Shown: piece after piece, positions 1-11,300 of the stretch
Position numbering within the stretch: position 1 is the first letter of the stretch
Layout of the letters: the number at the start of each line of letters is the position of its first letter
Source: Cliona cf. orientalis
Lineage: Eukaryota; Porifera; Demospongiae; Clionaida; Clionaidae
Assembly (NCBI GenBank): GCA_963930775.1
Contig: OZ005703.1
Span: 1,488,001 to 1,552,000 of the forward strand
Reading direction: 5' to 3'
DNA: 64,000 nt
Notes under the pieces: model-generated
Seen by the model: the letters and a program-made list of their open reading frames with translations, nothing else
The model's database searches: none
Told to the model about the DNA's origin: nothing
Translations under genes and position numbers: made by a program

Positions 1-539
1 CAAGCTTTCGTGTATCTTGACACTTACCACTTACTTGGAAAATTCTGAAAAAAATTCCACAGGTTCCTTTCAATGTGCTCCACTAACAGTAGCGTTTAAA
101 GAGAGTGAATCTTTCCATTCGCTACGTAATAGCTAAAATTACATCCAAAAATACACAAAATTTTCTCTTAGATATGATCGGCGTTAGTCTGACACTTTGT
201 AGGCTAAACTCTAGCTTCTGGCAATAGCCTGAAGCTATAGAACTCATAAATAGTAACTTCAAGACTCAGTGGAGACTACCAGACAACAAAATAGCAAAAA
301 AACTCGATCCCAAAATTCGGCTAGCAAACTGGGGGTCGAAGGTCACTTTCTTGGGCTCTATGGGTCCGTTGCCACGCCTACATAACGGCTGTTGGCCTTA
401 AAACGTCCTGTTTACTTCCCTTCGAGAGATAGCGCGAGTTTTTGTTCCAGGACCGTAAACGGGTCTGTAATTTCCCGTAAAATTTGCCGTAAACGCGGGT
501 GCCGATAATTGATACATGCCGATAATCGGTCGTTTACGC
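1..539. other. no gene seen; AT-rich flank
   Basis: I see no open reading frame or splice-consistent exon here. It is AT-rich with a slightly GC-richer patch around 360-540. It leads directly into a tandem repeat. Confidence 0.5.
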
Positions 540-760
540 TACCCTCCGGACTAATTATGGGTATTATACATTTACCCTCATGGAAACTCAATTAAAGCCA
601 CCCCCCCCCCCCCCAAGACGTCATAATGAATACACTGGGTACCCTCCAGACTAATTATTGGTACATTTACCCTGATGATAACTTATGATTAATTGAAACC
701 ACTTTACCCCCAAGTCATCATAATAAATGCACTGCATGGGTACCTTCCAGACTAATTATA
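540..760. repeat. ~100 bp tandem repeat, 2.2 copies
   Basis: Each unit opens with TACCCTCCAGACTAATTAT or a close variant, at about 541, 640 and 741. The same order of motifs follows in each: an ACATTTACCCT block, a run of C (pure and 14 long in the first copy), then a CATAATAAATGCACTG-like end. Copies differ at many positions, so the array is not recent. Confidence 0.75.
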
Positions 761-894
761 ATATACACTCTTCCAAATCCCTTCACAGGTGAAATTAGCA
801 ATGATGGCTATTAATTTTATTCCATAGTGTGTTCTGTGATTATTATCTCAAGCATTTTTGAATTGACATTACAGTGTCCATGATGGAATAAGAT

Positions 895-1680
895 GACCTA
901 ATGGCCTTTGGCCTTGAGGCTTTATGGCCAAATGGCCTTAAGGTAAGCAAGCAATAATTTATCCCTGTTTAAGGTACCATGGACTATACTCTAGCCTGTC
1001 CCCTGGTGTCTTGCTAGGAAATTATAGCTATTCATGACTCTGTGTCAGTTTTGATCTGATACTGAAATATAACATTGAAAGTTGAACTATCCGATCAGTG
1101 AAAAGATATGCACTCGTTTGATCATGCTGGTGCAATTAGATTCTTCCGAGATAAATAGTCCCCATAACAACGGTATCCTGTCCAGGTACACGACAGTCAA
1201 GTCCAACTTAACATGTTTGTGTCAACATGACAGGGTAACTCTATTAACTTAGCTACACACCTGTGATTATATCGTACAATAATTATACATAATATTATTA
1301 TCAATTTTATGACACTTTGAGTACTATCATACTATTATTAAGGACCATCCATAAGTTACCCTGTCATGTCAACACAAACATATTACTGACGTTAAGTTGG
1401 ACTCGACTGTCATGTACCTAGACAGGATACCATTGTTATGGGGACTATTTATCTCGGAAGAATCTAATTTGCACCAGTAGCTATGATCAAATGAGTGCAT
1501 GTGTACCTACTCTTTTCACTGCCATCAGATCTGATAGTTTAACAGTGTCAGATCAAAACTGATACAGAGTCAGTAAGAGACCTGGGGGCAGGCTAGAGTC
1601 ACAGTCCATGGTACCTCAAACAGGGACACATTGCTTGCATAGTTGACTATAAAGCCACAAGGCCAAAGGCCATTAGGCCA
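895..1680. repeat. long inverted repeat with ~330 bp arms
   Basis: The left arm (about 895-1240) reads as an imperfect reverse complement of the right arm (about 1353-1680), with ~110 bp between. Matching landmarks in mirror order include CTAATGGCCTTTGGCCTTG at the outer ends, GGACTATTTATCTCGGAAGA in the middle and the GTTACCCTGTCATG block at the inner ends. No coding potential is seen. It is either a foldback transposable element or an inverted duplication. No flanking duplication was found. Confidence 0.8.
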
Positions 1681-1683
1681 CAA

Positions 1684-1787
1684 GTTTTTATAGGCAAACT
1701 GCTGGATACCAGTGGGGTATTGGTGATCATAGGGTAGGCCTATGATGAGAGGAGTCATGGGCCAACTACTTAACAACTCATACATAC
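1684..1787. mobile_element. short dispersed element, copy 1
   Basis: The segment from TTTTTATAGGCAA to CAACTACTTAACAAC matches 10421-10533 inside ATG4 intron 6 in order and content. Shared blocks include GGTAGGCC.ATGATGA and GTCA...CCAACTAC. The ATG4 copy has clear terminal inverted repeats (GTTGGTAGTTG / CAACTACCAAC). Here the left end is less clear because it abuts the large inverted repeat. Confidence 0.6.
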
Positions 1788-2170
1788 CCTAATCACTTCA
1801 CACATACATATCATATCACATTCTCATACCCTAATCACATCACATTCTCAAACAATTAACTAATATACATAATATTATATCCATACACTCTAATACCTCC
1901 AAACTGTTCATGAACATACCCAATTAAACTATCACTTCATTGACTCATACACATACCCATTCCATCATTGATCAATATATGCATATAATGTACCCTAATC
2001 ACCTCAAAATCACAATTGAGTATTAATCACATCACACGTACTCATATATTATATACCCTCATGATCCATAATACATACCTAGCCCAAAAATCACATCAAA
2101 TTAATACCCCAATCACACAACTCATACACATAATTATTTTATCCCCTCACACACTCATTGACAAGTAACA
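1788..2170. repeat. degenerate CCCTAATCAC-type simple repeat tract
   Basis: An AT-rich tract with many imperfect repeats of the words CATACCCTAATCAC and ATCACATCACA. No gene is visible. It resembles an eroded minisatellite. Confidence 0.5.
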
Positions 2171-2174
2171 TCAC

Positions 2175-2260
2175 ACAACTAGTTGTATGCAAGACCTTAC
2201 CTGGGGCGTACGTATTCGATAATGCATCTTGTGCACCCCAATTAAAGTCTTGCAACTATA
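2175..2260. repeat. hairpin element with conserved loop
   Basis: Imperfect inverted arms start at about AGTTGTATGCAAGAC and end GTCTTGCAACTAT. The centre (ATTCGA, ATGCATCT, GTGCACCCCAATTA) is nearly the same as the centre of the hairpin at 10533-10607, which implies a common family with different arm lengths. Confidence 0.55.
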
Positions 2261-3144
2261 GGGGTTATGGAATAAGGCATTGCTAGGTGATGGTCAACTA
2301 TATATAGCCCATTAATATTATGGAGATTGTATGTGGTATTATGTATCTTAAGTGGCTATGTGATTAGGGTATGTGTGATGTGATTAGGGTATTATATGAG
2401 AGTGTGACCTGTGAAGCTAGCTCAGAGTTTGAGAGTGAATGCTGTCCGACTACATTGTATGTCATATATAATTTGGGGAATGTGTTTAAGAGTGTGATGA
2501 GATGGGAGCATATATAGCTAGCTATAAAGATTGCCAGTGAGCTGGTGCAAACTCAAAGCAGTATATTATAGCCTTTGTGCAGCAGTGGACAGGTGTGTAC
2601 ATAGGGACATTCACACTTTCCTTATAAGGAAGGTGTTGACCTGAACAGACTAATTATGTGCACCCCATCACTCCTCTGTGGTGGAGACCACCCTGAGCTT
2701 CACATGCACAATCACTAACTCCATTGCACACACTGTATGTGAGCTGGAGCCTCAGGAGAAAATAGGTCAAATCCTGCGCAAAGCTGTTGGCCAGCTTCAT
2801 TCACCAACCCTTCCCTCTTTTTGTGGATATTTTAGTAGTACACCAGCCAGACCCTCTCCTCCTTGTTTACTTTCTATTAATGAGGGGTATGAGTCCTCAG
2901 CCATAAATCCTGATAGCTCTGATCTTGATACTAGCATACCAACAGTGCCATTCTCCCTGTGATATGCTAGTGGTGATAATATAATAATATTATTATTGTG
3001 AACATGGCCTATTAGCTAAATGGTAATTAAGGAGTGACTAGCTAAGAGGAACAAAAAAATTGATTGGAGAGTGAGAACAATTTTATCCTCAAGATACATT
3101 GGAAGTATATCCCCTCTAGTTGTTATATATCTTGAGTGACAGCG
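2261..3144. other. intergenic, one unassigned ORF at 2678-2962
   Basis: The longest frame here is a 94-residue ORF on the + strand at 2678-2962, beginning MVETTLSFTC and ending TVPFSL. I recognise no domain. It has no visible upstream splice acceptor or partner exon, and its composition (Ser, Pro, Thr rich) does not decide the matter. It could be the last exon of an unrecognised gene or chance. The rest is AT-rich with no other signal. Confidence 0.2.
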
Positions 3145-3417
3145 CACTGGCGTAAGAAGCAGAGGGGCTGGGGGGGCTGTAGCCCCCCATTTTGTCAGCC
3201 AAGTGGGCCTAAACCTAGGAAGATATTAAATTTTTTATTCTACTATATAGGCCTTGACATCTTCAGATTTGTGATGTACAGTCTACTTTACAGCCAAATT
3301 AGCATAATAATGGGGGCATGATTTGAAGGCGTATCGCGTGATCCAAAAATTTTTTTGTGCGCTTTGCACACAATTATTTACAGCCCCCCTGTTCAAAAAC
3401 ATCTTCTTACGCCACTG
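3145..3417. mobile_element. hAT-like MITE
   Basis: The ends are inverted repeats: ACTGGCGTAAGAAG on the left and CTTCTTACGCCACTG on the right. CAGTGGCG termini are typical of hAT transposons. The word CAGCG flanks both ends (3140-3144 and 3418-3422), which may be part of an 8 bp target duplication. The ~270 bp interior carries G/C-run patches and no ORF of note, so this would be a non-autonomous copy. Confidence 0.6.
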
Positions 3418-3422
3418 CAGCG

Positions 3423-4902
3423 TATACATACATGAATAATTATTTTGCAGACAACTGACATTATAATCACAACTCAGTTAGCTATTATTATTATAGTCAA
3501 ATAGCTTGATGTAAAAGTACGAAAAGATGCTGGCAGAGGTGTATATTTGTACTTTCCCTAAACTTCCATACTATTAATTATGGTATTCTGAGGGGGAAGC
3601 CTGGGCTCGTTTCTATGGGGGGTCAGAGTTGCATACAGAGGGAGGGAGGCACTGGTCTATAAATGTAGCTTAAATCCATTAACTTAATGAGTAATGATCA
3701 CTATCTACTTTCTTACTGTGGCTTCAGTATCATCTCTGAAATACAGTATTAAACTAGAGAAACATGGCAATTAAGGCTCAATTTCTATGTACATGACTGT
3801 GTATACGCACACCATGCACATACAGAGTCATAACCCTTAGAAAAACTCATATGCAAATAAATGTGATTGACACAGTCCATGACAAACAGAATGAACATTG
3901 GCCCAAGGAAGCCCTATGATAATACTTTAGCACATACTTATCATTTAATCATTATGGTAATGGGGAGAGTTTGTTTGAGGGATAGCTTTGATTAGATTAA
4001 TACCGTATAGGTGAAAATATTGGTAGTCACATAAGTTTGGCAATTTGGATCCCAATGACACATTTCACATTATTCAGCACTTTAAATTGATTTCAAATTG
4101 GCGGTTATGGTATGGTATCGCTATAATACTATTATCTCTATTATAATACTCTTATTATTATGTGTACATATATATACACGTACATGCATGCGGATAAAAA
4201 TTGGCAGAATTTAATGTCAGTACATCAACATTGTACCATTGCTTTCAAAGCTCATGATAGTGTGGTTCAATACTACTACAGTGGAATCGTCTGTATATTC
4301 TGACAGCCTTGGGACAGCTTAAAGTGTCCTGATTAAAGGTGTTCTCATTTCAGGGATAGTTTTATGCACTTTTCTAGCTATAGGTTGCTGGAACCATGCT
4401 GGGTGTCCTGATTAAGGGAGGTTTCATCATTTCAGGGATGTCCTTATAGAGGGGTCCATGTACTGTATACTATAATAATATAGCACAACCAGGTGTCATG
4501 GTGTGCATTGCGGGAGCGTCTGAGATGTATAATATGTAATTTAAGGCTGATGAGTAAATTTGGAAATAATGGTTAATTAATAATTAATAGCACAATTTGA
4601 TTCTCTCTCACTCCTTTTGAATTTTTTCCTTAACTTAAAATACCCATCTACCCATCAGACAAATTATTAATCTAATTTAGATACCCATCAGACGAATTAT
4701 TAAAATTAATGTTATTTTGAGCCCATAAGACAGAAATTAGATTCTCCAAAAAAAAAACCCCCTGAAGACTAATTAGTGTTCTTCCATGGGGGTGTATTGT
4801 TATTAACTGGAATAGCCCTATAAATAATAATGTGTCCACGGTGCGGCTCATAATCACACCCACAAACTTCCTTTGTGTTTTTGCTACGTAGTACTTCGAT
4901 CG
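3423..4902. other. intergenic upstream of the kinase/Kelch gene
   Basis: There is no gene model. At 4276 the sequence contains ACAGTGGAATC followed by a block with the words GTGTCCTGATTAA and ATTTCAGGGA, each present twice (about 4330-4360 and 4405-4440). Related CAGTGGAA-type words recur at 19248, 20666 and 63432, so a decayed dispersed repeat is likely. No TATA-like promoter element stands out before the ATG at 4903. Confidence 0.45.
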
Positions 4903-7104
4903 ATGGCTCAACAACGAGACAGACCTATCGGATTCAAAATCGTTCAACTTCTCAAGGACCAGATCCTTGGCATTGGATCTTATGGAAAAGTCTGCAAAGC
5001 AAAATGTGATGATCTCGTCTGTGCTGCTAAACTCATACACGAAACTCTCTTTGATCCAACTGCACAGCAGCTAATAGCACCTCAGAGAGAGCACAGGCTA
5101 CCAATGATGAGGTTTGAGCAAGAGTGTGAGTTCTTGAGCACCATAAGACACCCAAATATTGTCCAATATCTGGGCACTTGTCGAGATCCCGACACTGGCC
5201 TCCCAGCACTTCTAATGGAGCTGATGGACGATAGCCTGACCCACTTTCTGGAAAGCTCCCCACAGCTGATTCTCTACCACATTCAAGTTAATATATGTCA
5301 CGATATCACTCTAGCTCTCTCATTTCTCCACTCCAATGGCATCGTCCACAGAGATCTCTCCAGTAACAATGTGTTGCTGATTGGTAACGTGAGAGCCAAA
5401 GTGACCGACTTTGGGATGGCAAGGCTGGGCGATCAAAACCCACGAGCAACTCAGCTTACCTTCACCATGTGTCCTGGCACAGAAGTCTACATGCCCCCAG
5501 AAGCCGTTCTAGATAAGCTAGTGTACACAGAGAAGATCGACTGCTTCTCATTTGGTGTCATCGTTGTCCAGACTATAACACGAGAGTTCCCCAAACCTGG
5601 AGACCGACGAAAGAGAATTCAAATTAATCAACCAGGATTACCGCCGATAGTTGAAGTGCCCATTTCAGAGATTGAACGACGACAAAACCACATCTCTGAA
5701 ATTGATCCAAACCATACTCTCTTACAAGTTGCGCTAGACTGCCTTAAAGATGAGGATATTGAACGCCCCTCAGCTCAGCAGCTCTGTGAAAGGGTAGCAG
5801 CTCTGAAAGAGTATCCACAGTACAGTGAAAGTATGAGGGTGGTTGAAGCAATAAGCACAGCAGAGCAGGATAGAAGTAACAAGAGAGAAAGGATACTAAG
5901 ACAGCAACATAGTCAGCAAATCCAAAATCTTCAACAAATTATTCAGGAGAAGGATCTAGCTATTGCGAGGAAAGATCAAACCATCGCACAAAACCATCAA
6001 GTATTGAGAGAGAAAGATGAAGCATTAACTGAACTAGAACGAGAGAAAAATACAGTAATTGAGAGCAAAGAGAGAGAGCTACGACAAAAAATGTGTAAGA
6101 ATGATCGACTACAGAGACAGCTGGAAGAGAGTGAACAAATGATAGCTCAGTTTCAGAGACGAATTGCTGAACTAGAGCGACTGAGACTAGTGTCAGGTGC
6201 AATACCCAGAAGCAAAGAGCAGAGTAGCAGTAGAGCCAGCATCAAGCTGATGTGGAGGAGGGGGAGGAGAGCACCATGTGAGATGGTCAGATCATACTGT
6301 GCAGTCACAGAATCTGATAATAGAACACTGTATATTCGCATGTGGAATCAACAGCTTCTTGCTTACTCTGTCAGATCCTCCAGCTGGTCTCAACTTCCGA
6401 AGAGCCCTACTAGTGAATGCCCCTCAGTCATGATCAATAACCTCCTCACTCTTGTTGGTGGATGGCATGGTGGTATCATCACCAATCAGCTGTTCAGTCT
6501 AACTGGGGAGGGCAGTGGTAGGAGGTGGACTCAGGAATTCCCACCCATGCCAACAAAACGACAGGCATCAATGGCCCTATGCACTGGAATAGCTCTGATT
6601 GTTGCTGGGGGAAAGACAAAGCAAGATTCAATTCTGGGTACTGTTGAGATAATGAACACAGCAACTACACAGTGGTCCACAGCTGCTGATCTACCTCGAC
6701 CACTGGCGTTTGCTTCAGTAGCAGTCTGTGATGATCAGGTTTACATCCTGGGGGGGTCTAACATGTACACATGTTCAGTGACTACCCTCACCCACCCACA
6801 ATTATCGAATGTATGGAGTGAAGTTGCTGCACCACCAGTCAAACGTACCACTTGTGTGTCCATTCATGGTCGACTGCTAGCAATTGGAGGGATGGATTCA
6901 GACGAGGAACCCACCACAGCCATTCACATGTACAACCCAACCACTGACTCCTGGGAGGTCACCAGTTGTATGGGGACACCACGATGGAAATGTATTGCAG
7001 CTGTCCTCCCTGACAACCAACTGATGGTGGTGGGAGGTAGAACTGGCAAAAAGTATGATACAAAAACAGACTCGACAGAATTTGCTGCAATACAGTTACA
7101 ATAG
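4903..7104 (+). CDS. TKL-type protein kinase with coiled coil and C-terminal Kelch repeats
   Basis: A single uninterrupted frame of 733 aa. The ATG at 4903 is chosen because the 30 upstream in-frame bases have no ATG. Residues ~18-300 form a kinase: glycine loop GIGSYGKV at 23, AAKL lysine, HRDLSSNNVLL catalytic loop, DFG, and GTEVYMPPE in place of GTxxYMAPE. The HRDLSSNN form points to the TKL group. Residues ~310-430 are Gln/Glu/Arg-rich heptads, a likely coiled coil. Residues ~463-726 hold about five Kelch blades, seen as repeated GG pairs (LVGGW, VAGGK, ILGGS, AIGGM, VVGGR). All catalytic residues are present, so an active serine/threonine kinase scaffolded by a beta-propeller is inferred. 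No signal peptide or membrane segment is present, so it is cytosolic. It converges on the NADAR gene (175 bp between stops). The substrate is unknown. Confidence 0.9.
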   Translation: MAQQRDRPIGFKIVQLLKDQILGIGSYGKVCKAKCDDLVCAAKLIHETLFDPTAQQLIAPQREHRLPMMRFEQECEFLSTIRHPNIVQYLGTCRDPDTGLPALLMELMDDSLTHFLESSPQLILYHIQVNICHDITLALSFLHSNGIVHRDLSSNNVLLIGNVRAKVTDFGMARLGDQNPRATQLTFTMCPGTEVYMPPEAVLDKLVYTEKIDCFSFGVIVVQTITREFPKPGDRRKRIQINQPGLPPIVEVPISEIERRQNHISEIDPNHTLLQVALDCLKDEDIERPSAQQLCERVAALKEYPQYSESMRVVEAISTAEQDRSNKRERILRQQHSQQIQNLQQIIQEKDLAIARKDQTIAQNHQVLREKDEALTELEREKNTVIESKERELRQKMCKNDRLQRQLEESEQMIAQFQRRIAELERLRLVSGAIPRSKEQSSSRASIKLMWRRGRRAPCEMVRSYCAVTESDNRTLYIRMWNQQLLAYSVRSSSWSQLPKSPTSECPSVMINNLLTLVGGWHGGIITNQLFSLTGEGSGRRWTQEFPPMPTKRQASMALCTGIALIVAGGKTKQDSILGTVEIMNTATTQWSTAADLPRPLAFASVAVCDDQVYILGGSNMYTCSVTTLTHPQLSNVWSEVAAPPVKRTTCVSIHGRLLAIGGMDSDEEPTTAIHMYNPTTDSWEVTSCMGTPRWKCIAAVLPDNQLMVVGGRTGKKYDTKTDSTEFAAIQLQ

Positions 7105-7279
7105 TAAGTATAATAATATTATAGTTATGGAACTTATGGTGTATACACAATTTTCAGTTTGAGTAGATTAAGTTGGTATGGCTTTGTTAATGTTGTGCAC
7201 AATTTATGTGTTATATCATGAAAAATGAAAATAATGACAGTGCAATCTGCACATGCATGTATAAAACTAATGAATTCTT

Positions 7280-8130
7280 TCACATCTCAGTATGATCTCG
7301 ATTGGTTGTCTCTCTCTTGCTAGCTTCCATTATCTCCTCCCTGACTTGAGTGAGTATCTCCCCCAGCCAGTTCTTTCCCCTCCACTGCTGACGGTTCATG
7401 GCTTTAGGGTTCTTAGCTCCCAGTCCTATCCCCCAGACAGTGTCCCTAGGGGCTGCCTCAACCATCGTTGTCCCTTCAGTGCCAAGGAGAGCCTCTTTGA
7501 GCACAGCATCTTGAGAGAACTGAAAAATAGAAGGCATAGATGTCCTACTGGTAAATAGGCCCATACATATATGTGTGTAATAGTGTGTATTTAAATAAGG
7601 GTTTCCCCAGAAATTTAGAGTAGAGCGGTATTCTTGTTCATTTTGGTCAAAGATCAAAGGCTTTAACATTCCTGTGTGGATTGGGTTTTCACCATGTCTC
7701 AGAGATTTGAGTTGATTCATACCTTTGCCAAGTTCCCAGCTTTCACAATCTTCCTACACTCCTCATTCCATTTGTCCTGATCAAAATTGGACACCTTTCG
7801 CCCGAGGGCCTTATGTTCCTTTGGGTCGGCACTCTTGAGTATCTTGGTGGCCATGGCTTCGTCTCCAAACAGCACCGCCTTCTGGTGCATCATGTACTGC
7901 TCAGCACAGTTATAGGTGACGCCGTCTACCGCAAATCTAGCCGGGTGCCACTGACTAAAAGGCGAGTCTTTGCCGAAAAAGAAGGTGAATCTTTCTCCAC
8001 TGCCAGAGGAGGAGGTCGCTGTCTTCTCTCCAAAGTGAGCCTCCTCAAGCCATGAATCTTTCTCTTTGCTTTTTCTCTTTTTCTTTGAGTCTGGAGGGGC
8101 CAAGTCGGAGTCCTGTGGCTTACTCGCCAT
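7280..8130 (-). CDS. NADAR (YbiA-like) domain protein
   Basis: Two exons, 8130-7723 and 7519-7280, joined in phase 0 (AAG|gtatga ... ttcag|TTC), give 215 aa. Residues ~1-50 are polar and Lys/Ser rich, with a KKKRKSK stretch that could be a nuclear signal. The rest is a NADAR/DUF1768 domain: FSQWHPARF, the CAEQYMMHQKA helix, DPKEHKALGRKV, the junction GNLAKFSQD and VEAAPRDTVWGIGLG. Family members cleave N-glycosidic bonds, of riboflavin intermediates in YbiA and of ADP-ribosyl-guanine adducts in others; which activity applies here is not visible. An alternative in-frame ATG lies at 8181-8179, adding 17 residues, but MASK at 8130 is the simpler start. It is head to head with ATG4, 186 bp apart. 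Confidence 0.9.
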
Positions 8131-8316
8131 CGTAGCAGTGCTTACAAGAAGTCGTCTTATCTCTCTGCCATGACGGAGCATATTAGGCTCATAGGGCCTA
8201 GGGGGTGGGGCCGGGGCATGATGTGGGGGTTGTACATCATTAGCGCTCTAATTATACGAAAAACCTTTAAGGTCACCTCAGTAATATTCAACTCACAGGT
8301 CCAGCTAGCTAAAGAG
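8131..8316. promoter_or_regulatory. short bidirectional promoter, NADAR / ATG4
   Basis: This is the only sequence between two divergent start codons, so both promoters must lie in it or extend into 5' exons. No TATA box is obvious. The exact transcription starts are not visible. Confidence 0.5.
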
Positions 8317-11300
8317 ATGACTCAAAGACGGGATTCGGGTCCCCCTTTGAAGGACCGGCTCTACACCACGCTATACAGGCTGCGATATGGTAAGCAGTAA
8401 TTTTATTATCCTTTAAAACCGTCCGTTCCTTTCTCTGTCCACCGCGCCACACGTTTGATACTTTGTACCTGCAGGCTGGCAGTTTCGTTCCAGTGTGGAA
8501 ATCACCCAACACACTCCCATCTGGGTCCTGGGAAAATGCTACCACGGAGAAGTTGAGGACAGTAAGTCAACTAGCACGCTTTTTTGTGTGTAATAAAGCA
8601 TGCAGTTTGAAGCCTAGATATCAAAAATTATTACGAAAATTTAAGTGCCCCTGTAATTTATTTCTCTCTCTCCCTCCCCCCTCCTCCCCCTTCCCTCCTT
8701 CTCTCGCATAGCTGATTCCACCTACACCACAGTAGAAGGTGCCCCTCCGCACATCTTAGCGTTCATGGAGCACTACCATTCCATCCCGTGGATGACCTAC
8801 CGAGCTAACTTCAGCCAGATTCGCGGGACCACACTCTCCACGGACTGTGGATGGGGGTGTATGGTGCGCAGTGGACAGATGATACTGGCCACAGCACTGC
8901 ACAGACACCTGCTCAACCAGGAGTGGAGGTTCACCACATCAAATGTGAAGGACTTGGCTGTGCACAAACAAGTGAGTAAATGGCTTTATAATTGTTTCTT
9001 TAAGTTCACGGTGCATTTCCAAGGGTTATGCTGTAGATCTAGAGTGCATGCACTGATCACATGGAAGATGCATGTTTGTTGTATCTAACAGTTGTCTTTT
9101 TGGCATAATTATGCTTCCGGGTAAGATTAAATTTAATCCTTACAGTATCTGGCTAGCTACATAAGATCTCTATCCCTCAACTTCCCCTTCCATTCTCTCT
9201 CTCCCTCTCTTTCTCCCTCCCTCTCTCCTCTCTCTCCTTTCAGATTCTCTCGTGGTTTGCTGACCTGGATAGTGAACACTGTCCTTTCTCTCTACACTGC
9301 CTCATGAAGATCGCTAAGAAGCACGGCTATCGCCCTGGCGACTGGTTTGGACCCTCCCAGGTGGCTACCCTAATACGGTGAGTAAAGGGTTAAATAATTA
9401 TTATCATCCTCATTGACGTGAGTAAAGGATTATATTTCAACGATTTTGTATTTTTATTGTCCACAGTGACTGTGTCAGACGTGCAAGAAAGCACCAACCT
9501 CTGTTGGCCAATCTTGAAGCATACGTGGCCTATGACTGCACAGGTAAGCTGAATTCCACAAGCATCTGTAGCCTAATGGGTCGAGATAGTAAGTGCTGAC
9601 TGGACTGTGCAAAGATAAAGATAAAGCATGGTAACATCATCACTGGACATGGGAAATACCATGACATTGTGGGCATGACATAATCATTGGTGATAACATT
9701 GTCAATTGTTAGTCTTCCTACCTGGAATGCTGCAATAGAGCTCCAGCATACATTGTCAGCATGTGCAAACACGTTCTTATTATGTTTCAATCTTGTTAAC
9801 AAGTCTATTGATAGTGATAAAGAGGGCATTATCACCAGATCCTGACGGTTTGAATAAATTTATGATGCTGACATAATAATAGAAAACTTTCATGCAAACA
9901 TTGATTTGCCTTGTAGCTGTGAAGAGGATAGCTAGCTGGAGGAATGAGGCCTTTTGAATTTCTGTAGTCTTAATCTCTGAACCATCATCCATTAACCATC
10001 GGTGATTGTCACCCCAAGTAGACATTTTATACTATGCATTTGTCCTTCAATCTTTGTGCAGTGTACGTGAACGATGTGCTAGATCTGTTTGGAGACGATG
10101 AGAGTCGGGGACTGCTCCTACTGGTCCCAGTCAGGCTCGGCAGTGAGGCTCTCAACCCCATCTATATACCCTGCGTCAAGGTATAGCTACAGCCATACAA
10201 AGAGTAGCTAGCTATGATGTAAATCAGCTTGTATTGTACATAATAATATACATGTTGTATCAAGCCTAACGGAGAGTACACTAATGAGCCTAGTACCGAC
10301 ATACCCTGCATCAAGGTATAGCTATAGCCATGCAAAGAGTAGCTATGATGATATTATATCAGCTTGTATTGTACATATACATGTTGTATCAAGCCTAGTA
10401 CAGACATACCCTGCATCAAGGTTTGTTGGTAGTTGCTTAGCAACCAGTTTTTATAGGCAATTTGCCGGCTATGGGAAGGGATTGGGTCATCATAAAGTAG
10501 GCCAATGATGAACGGAGGTCAACTACCAACAAAATAGTTATCTGCCAGTAATTGGGGTGCATTCGACCATGCATCTCATGCACCCCAATTACTGGCAGAT
10601 AACTATTATATAGCTATAGCCATGCAAAGAGTAGCTATGATGATATTATATCAGCTTGTATTGTACATAATAGTTATCTGTCAGTGAGTGAGCAATATGA
10701 GCCCTGCAAGGGCTCATATTGCTCACTCACTGACAGATAACTATTTTGTTGTATCTAGCATTGTTAGATGTTACCTAGGTAACTAGTGACAGAATATTCT
10801 CCAGTACAGAGCAACATCAATATTACAGTCTCAAACAGGTTCAATGTTAGTGTACACAGTGACACTGTGGGCAACATGCTCAATGTAAAAGAATAGGCAC
10901 TAGTTAAATTCCTATGTCAACATCTAACAAGTCAGTTATATGGCAGCCACTGTCTTGTATTGGCCCTTCGGGCCAATACAAGACAGATGCCTGCCATATA
11001 ACTATAACCTGTTGGTAATGTAGGATTATGTAATCCTGCACACCTAATTGGATTGTGGCTAGAGTGTATGGCATGTACTCTGGGTGACTGCTCAACAACC
11101 AGTTTTATAAAACTCTTGAACACTACTATACTGTACTTGGTTGCTTAGTAACTTACAACAAATATACATGTTGTATCAAGCCTAGTACAGACATACCCTG
11201 CATCAAGGTATAGCTATAGCCATGCAAAGAGTAGCTATGATGATATTATTATATCAGCTTGTATTGTACATATATTATGTTGTATCAAGCCTAGTACAGA

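Noticed and set aside
4873-4902. Upstream extension of the kinase/Kelch frame
   Set aside because: It would need a TTG start; the first ATG at 4903 is the credible start.
8170-8316. Upstream extension of ATG4 from an ATG at 8170
   Set aside because: It would overlap the NADAR 5' region and adds a hydrophobic stretch not expected in ATG4; the ATG at 8317 is preferred.
9530-10025. Minus-strand frames in ATG4 intron 5 that look protein-like
   Set aside because: About 80-100 codons each, with no recognisable domain, no splice partners and no conservation clue. I treat them as intronic chance or an eroded insert.
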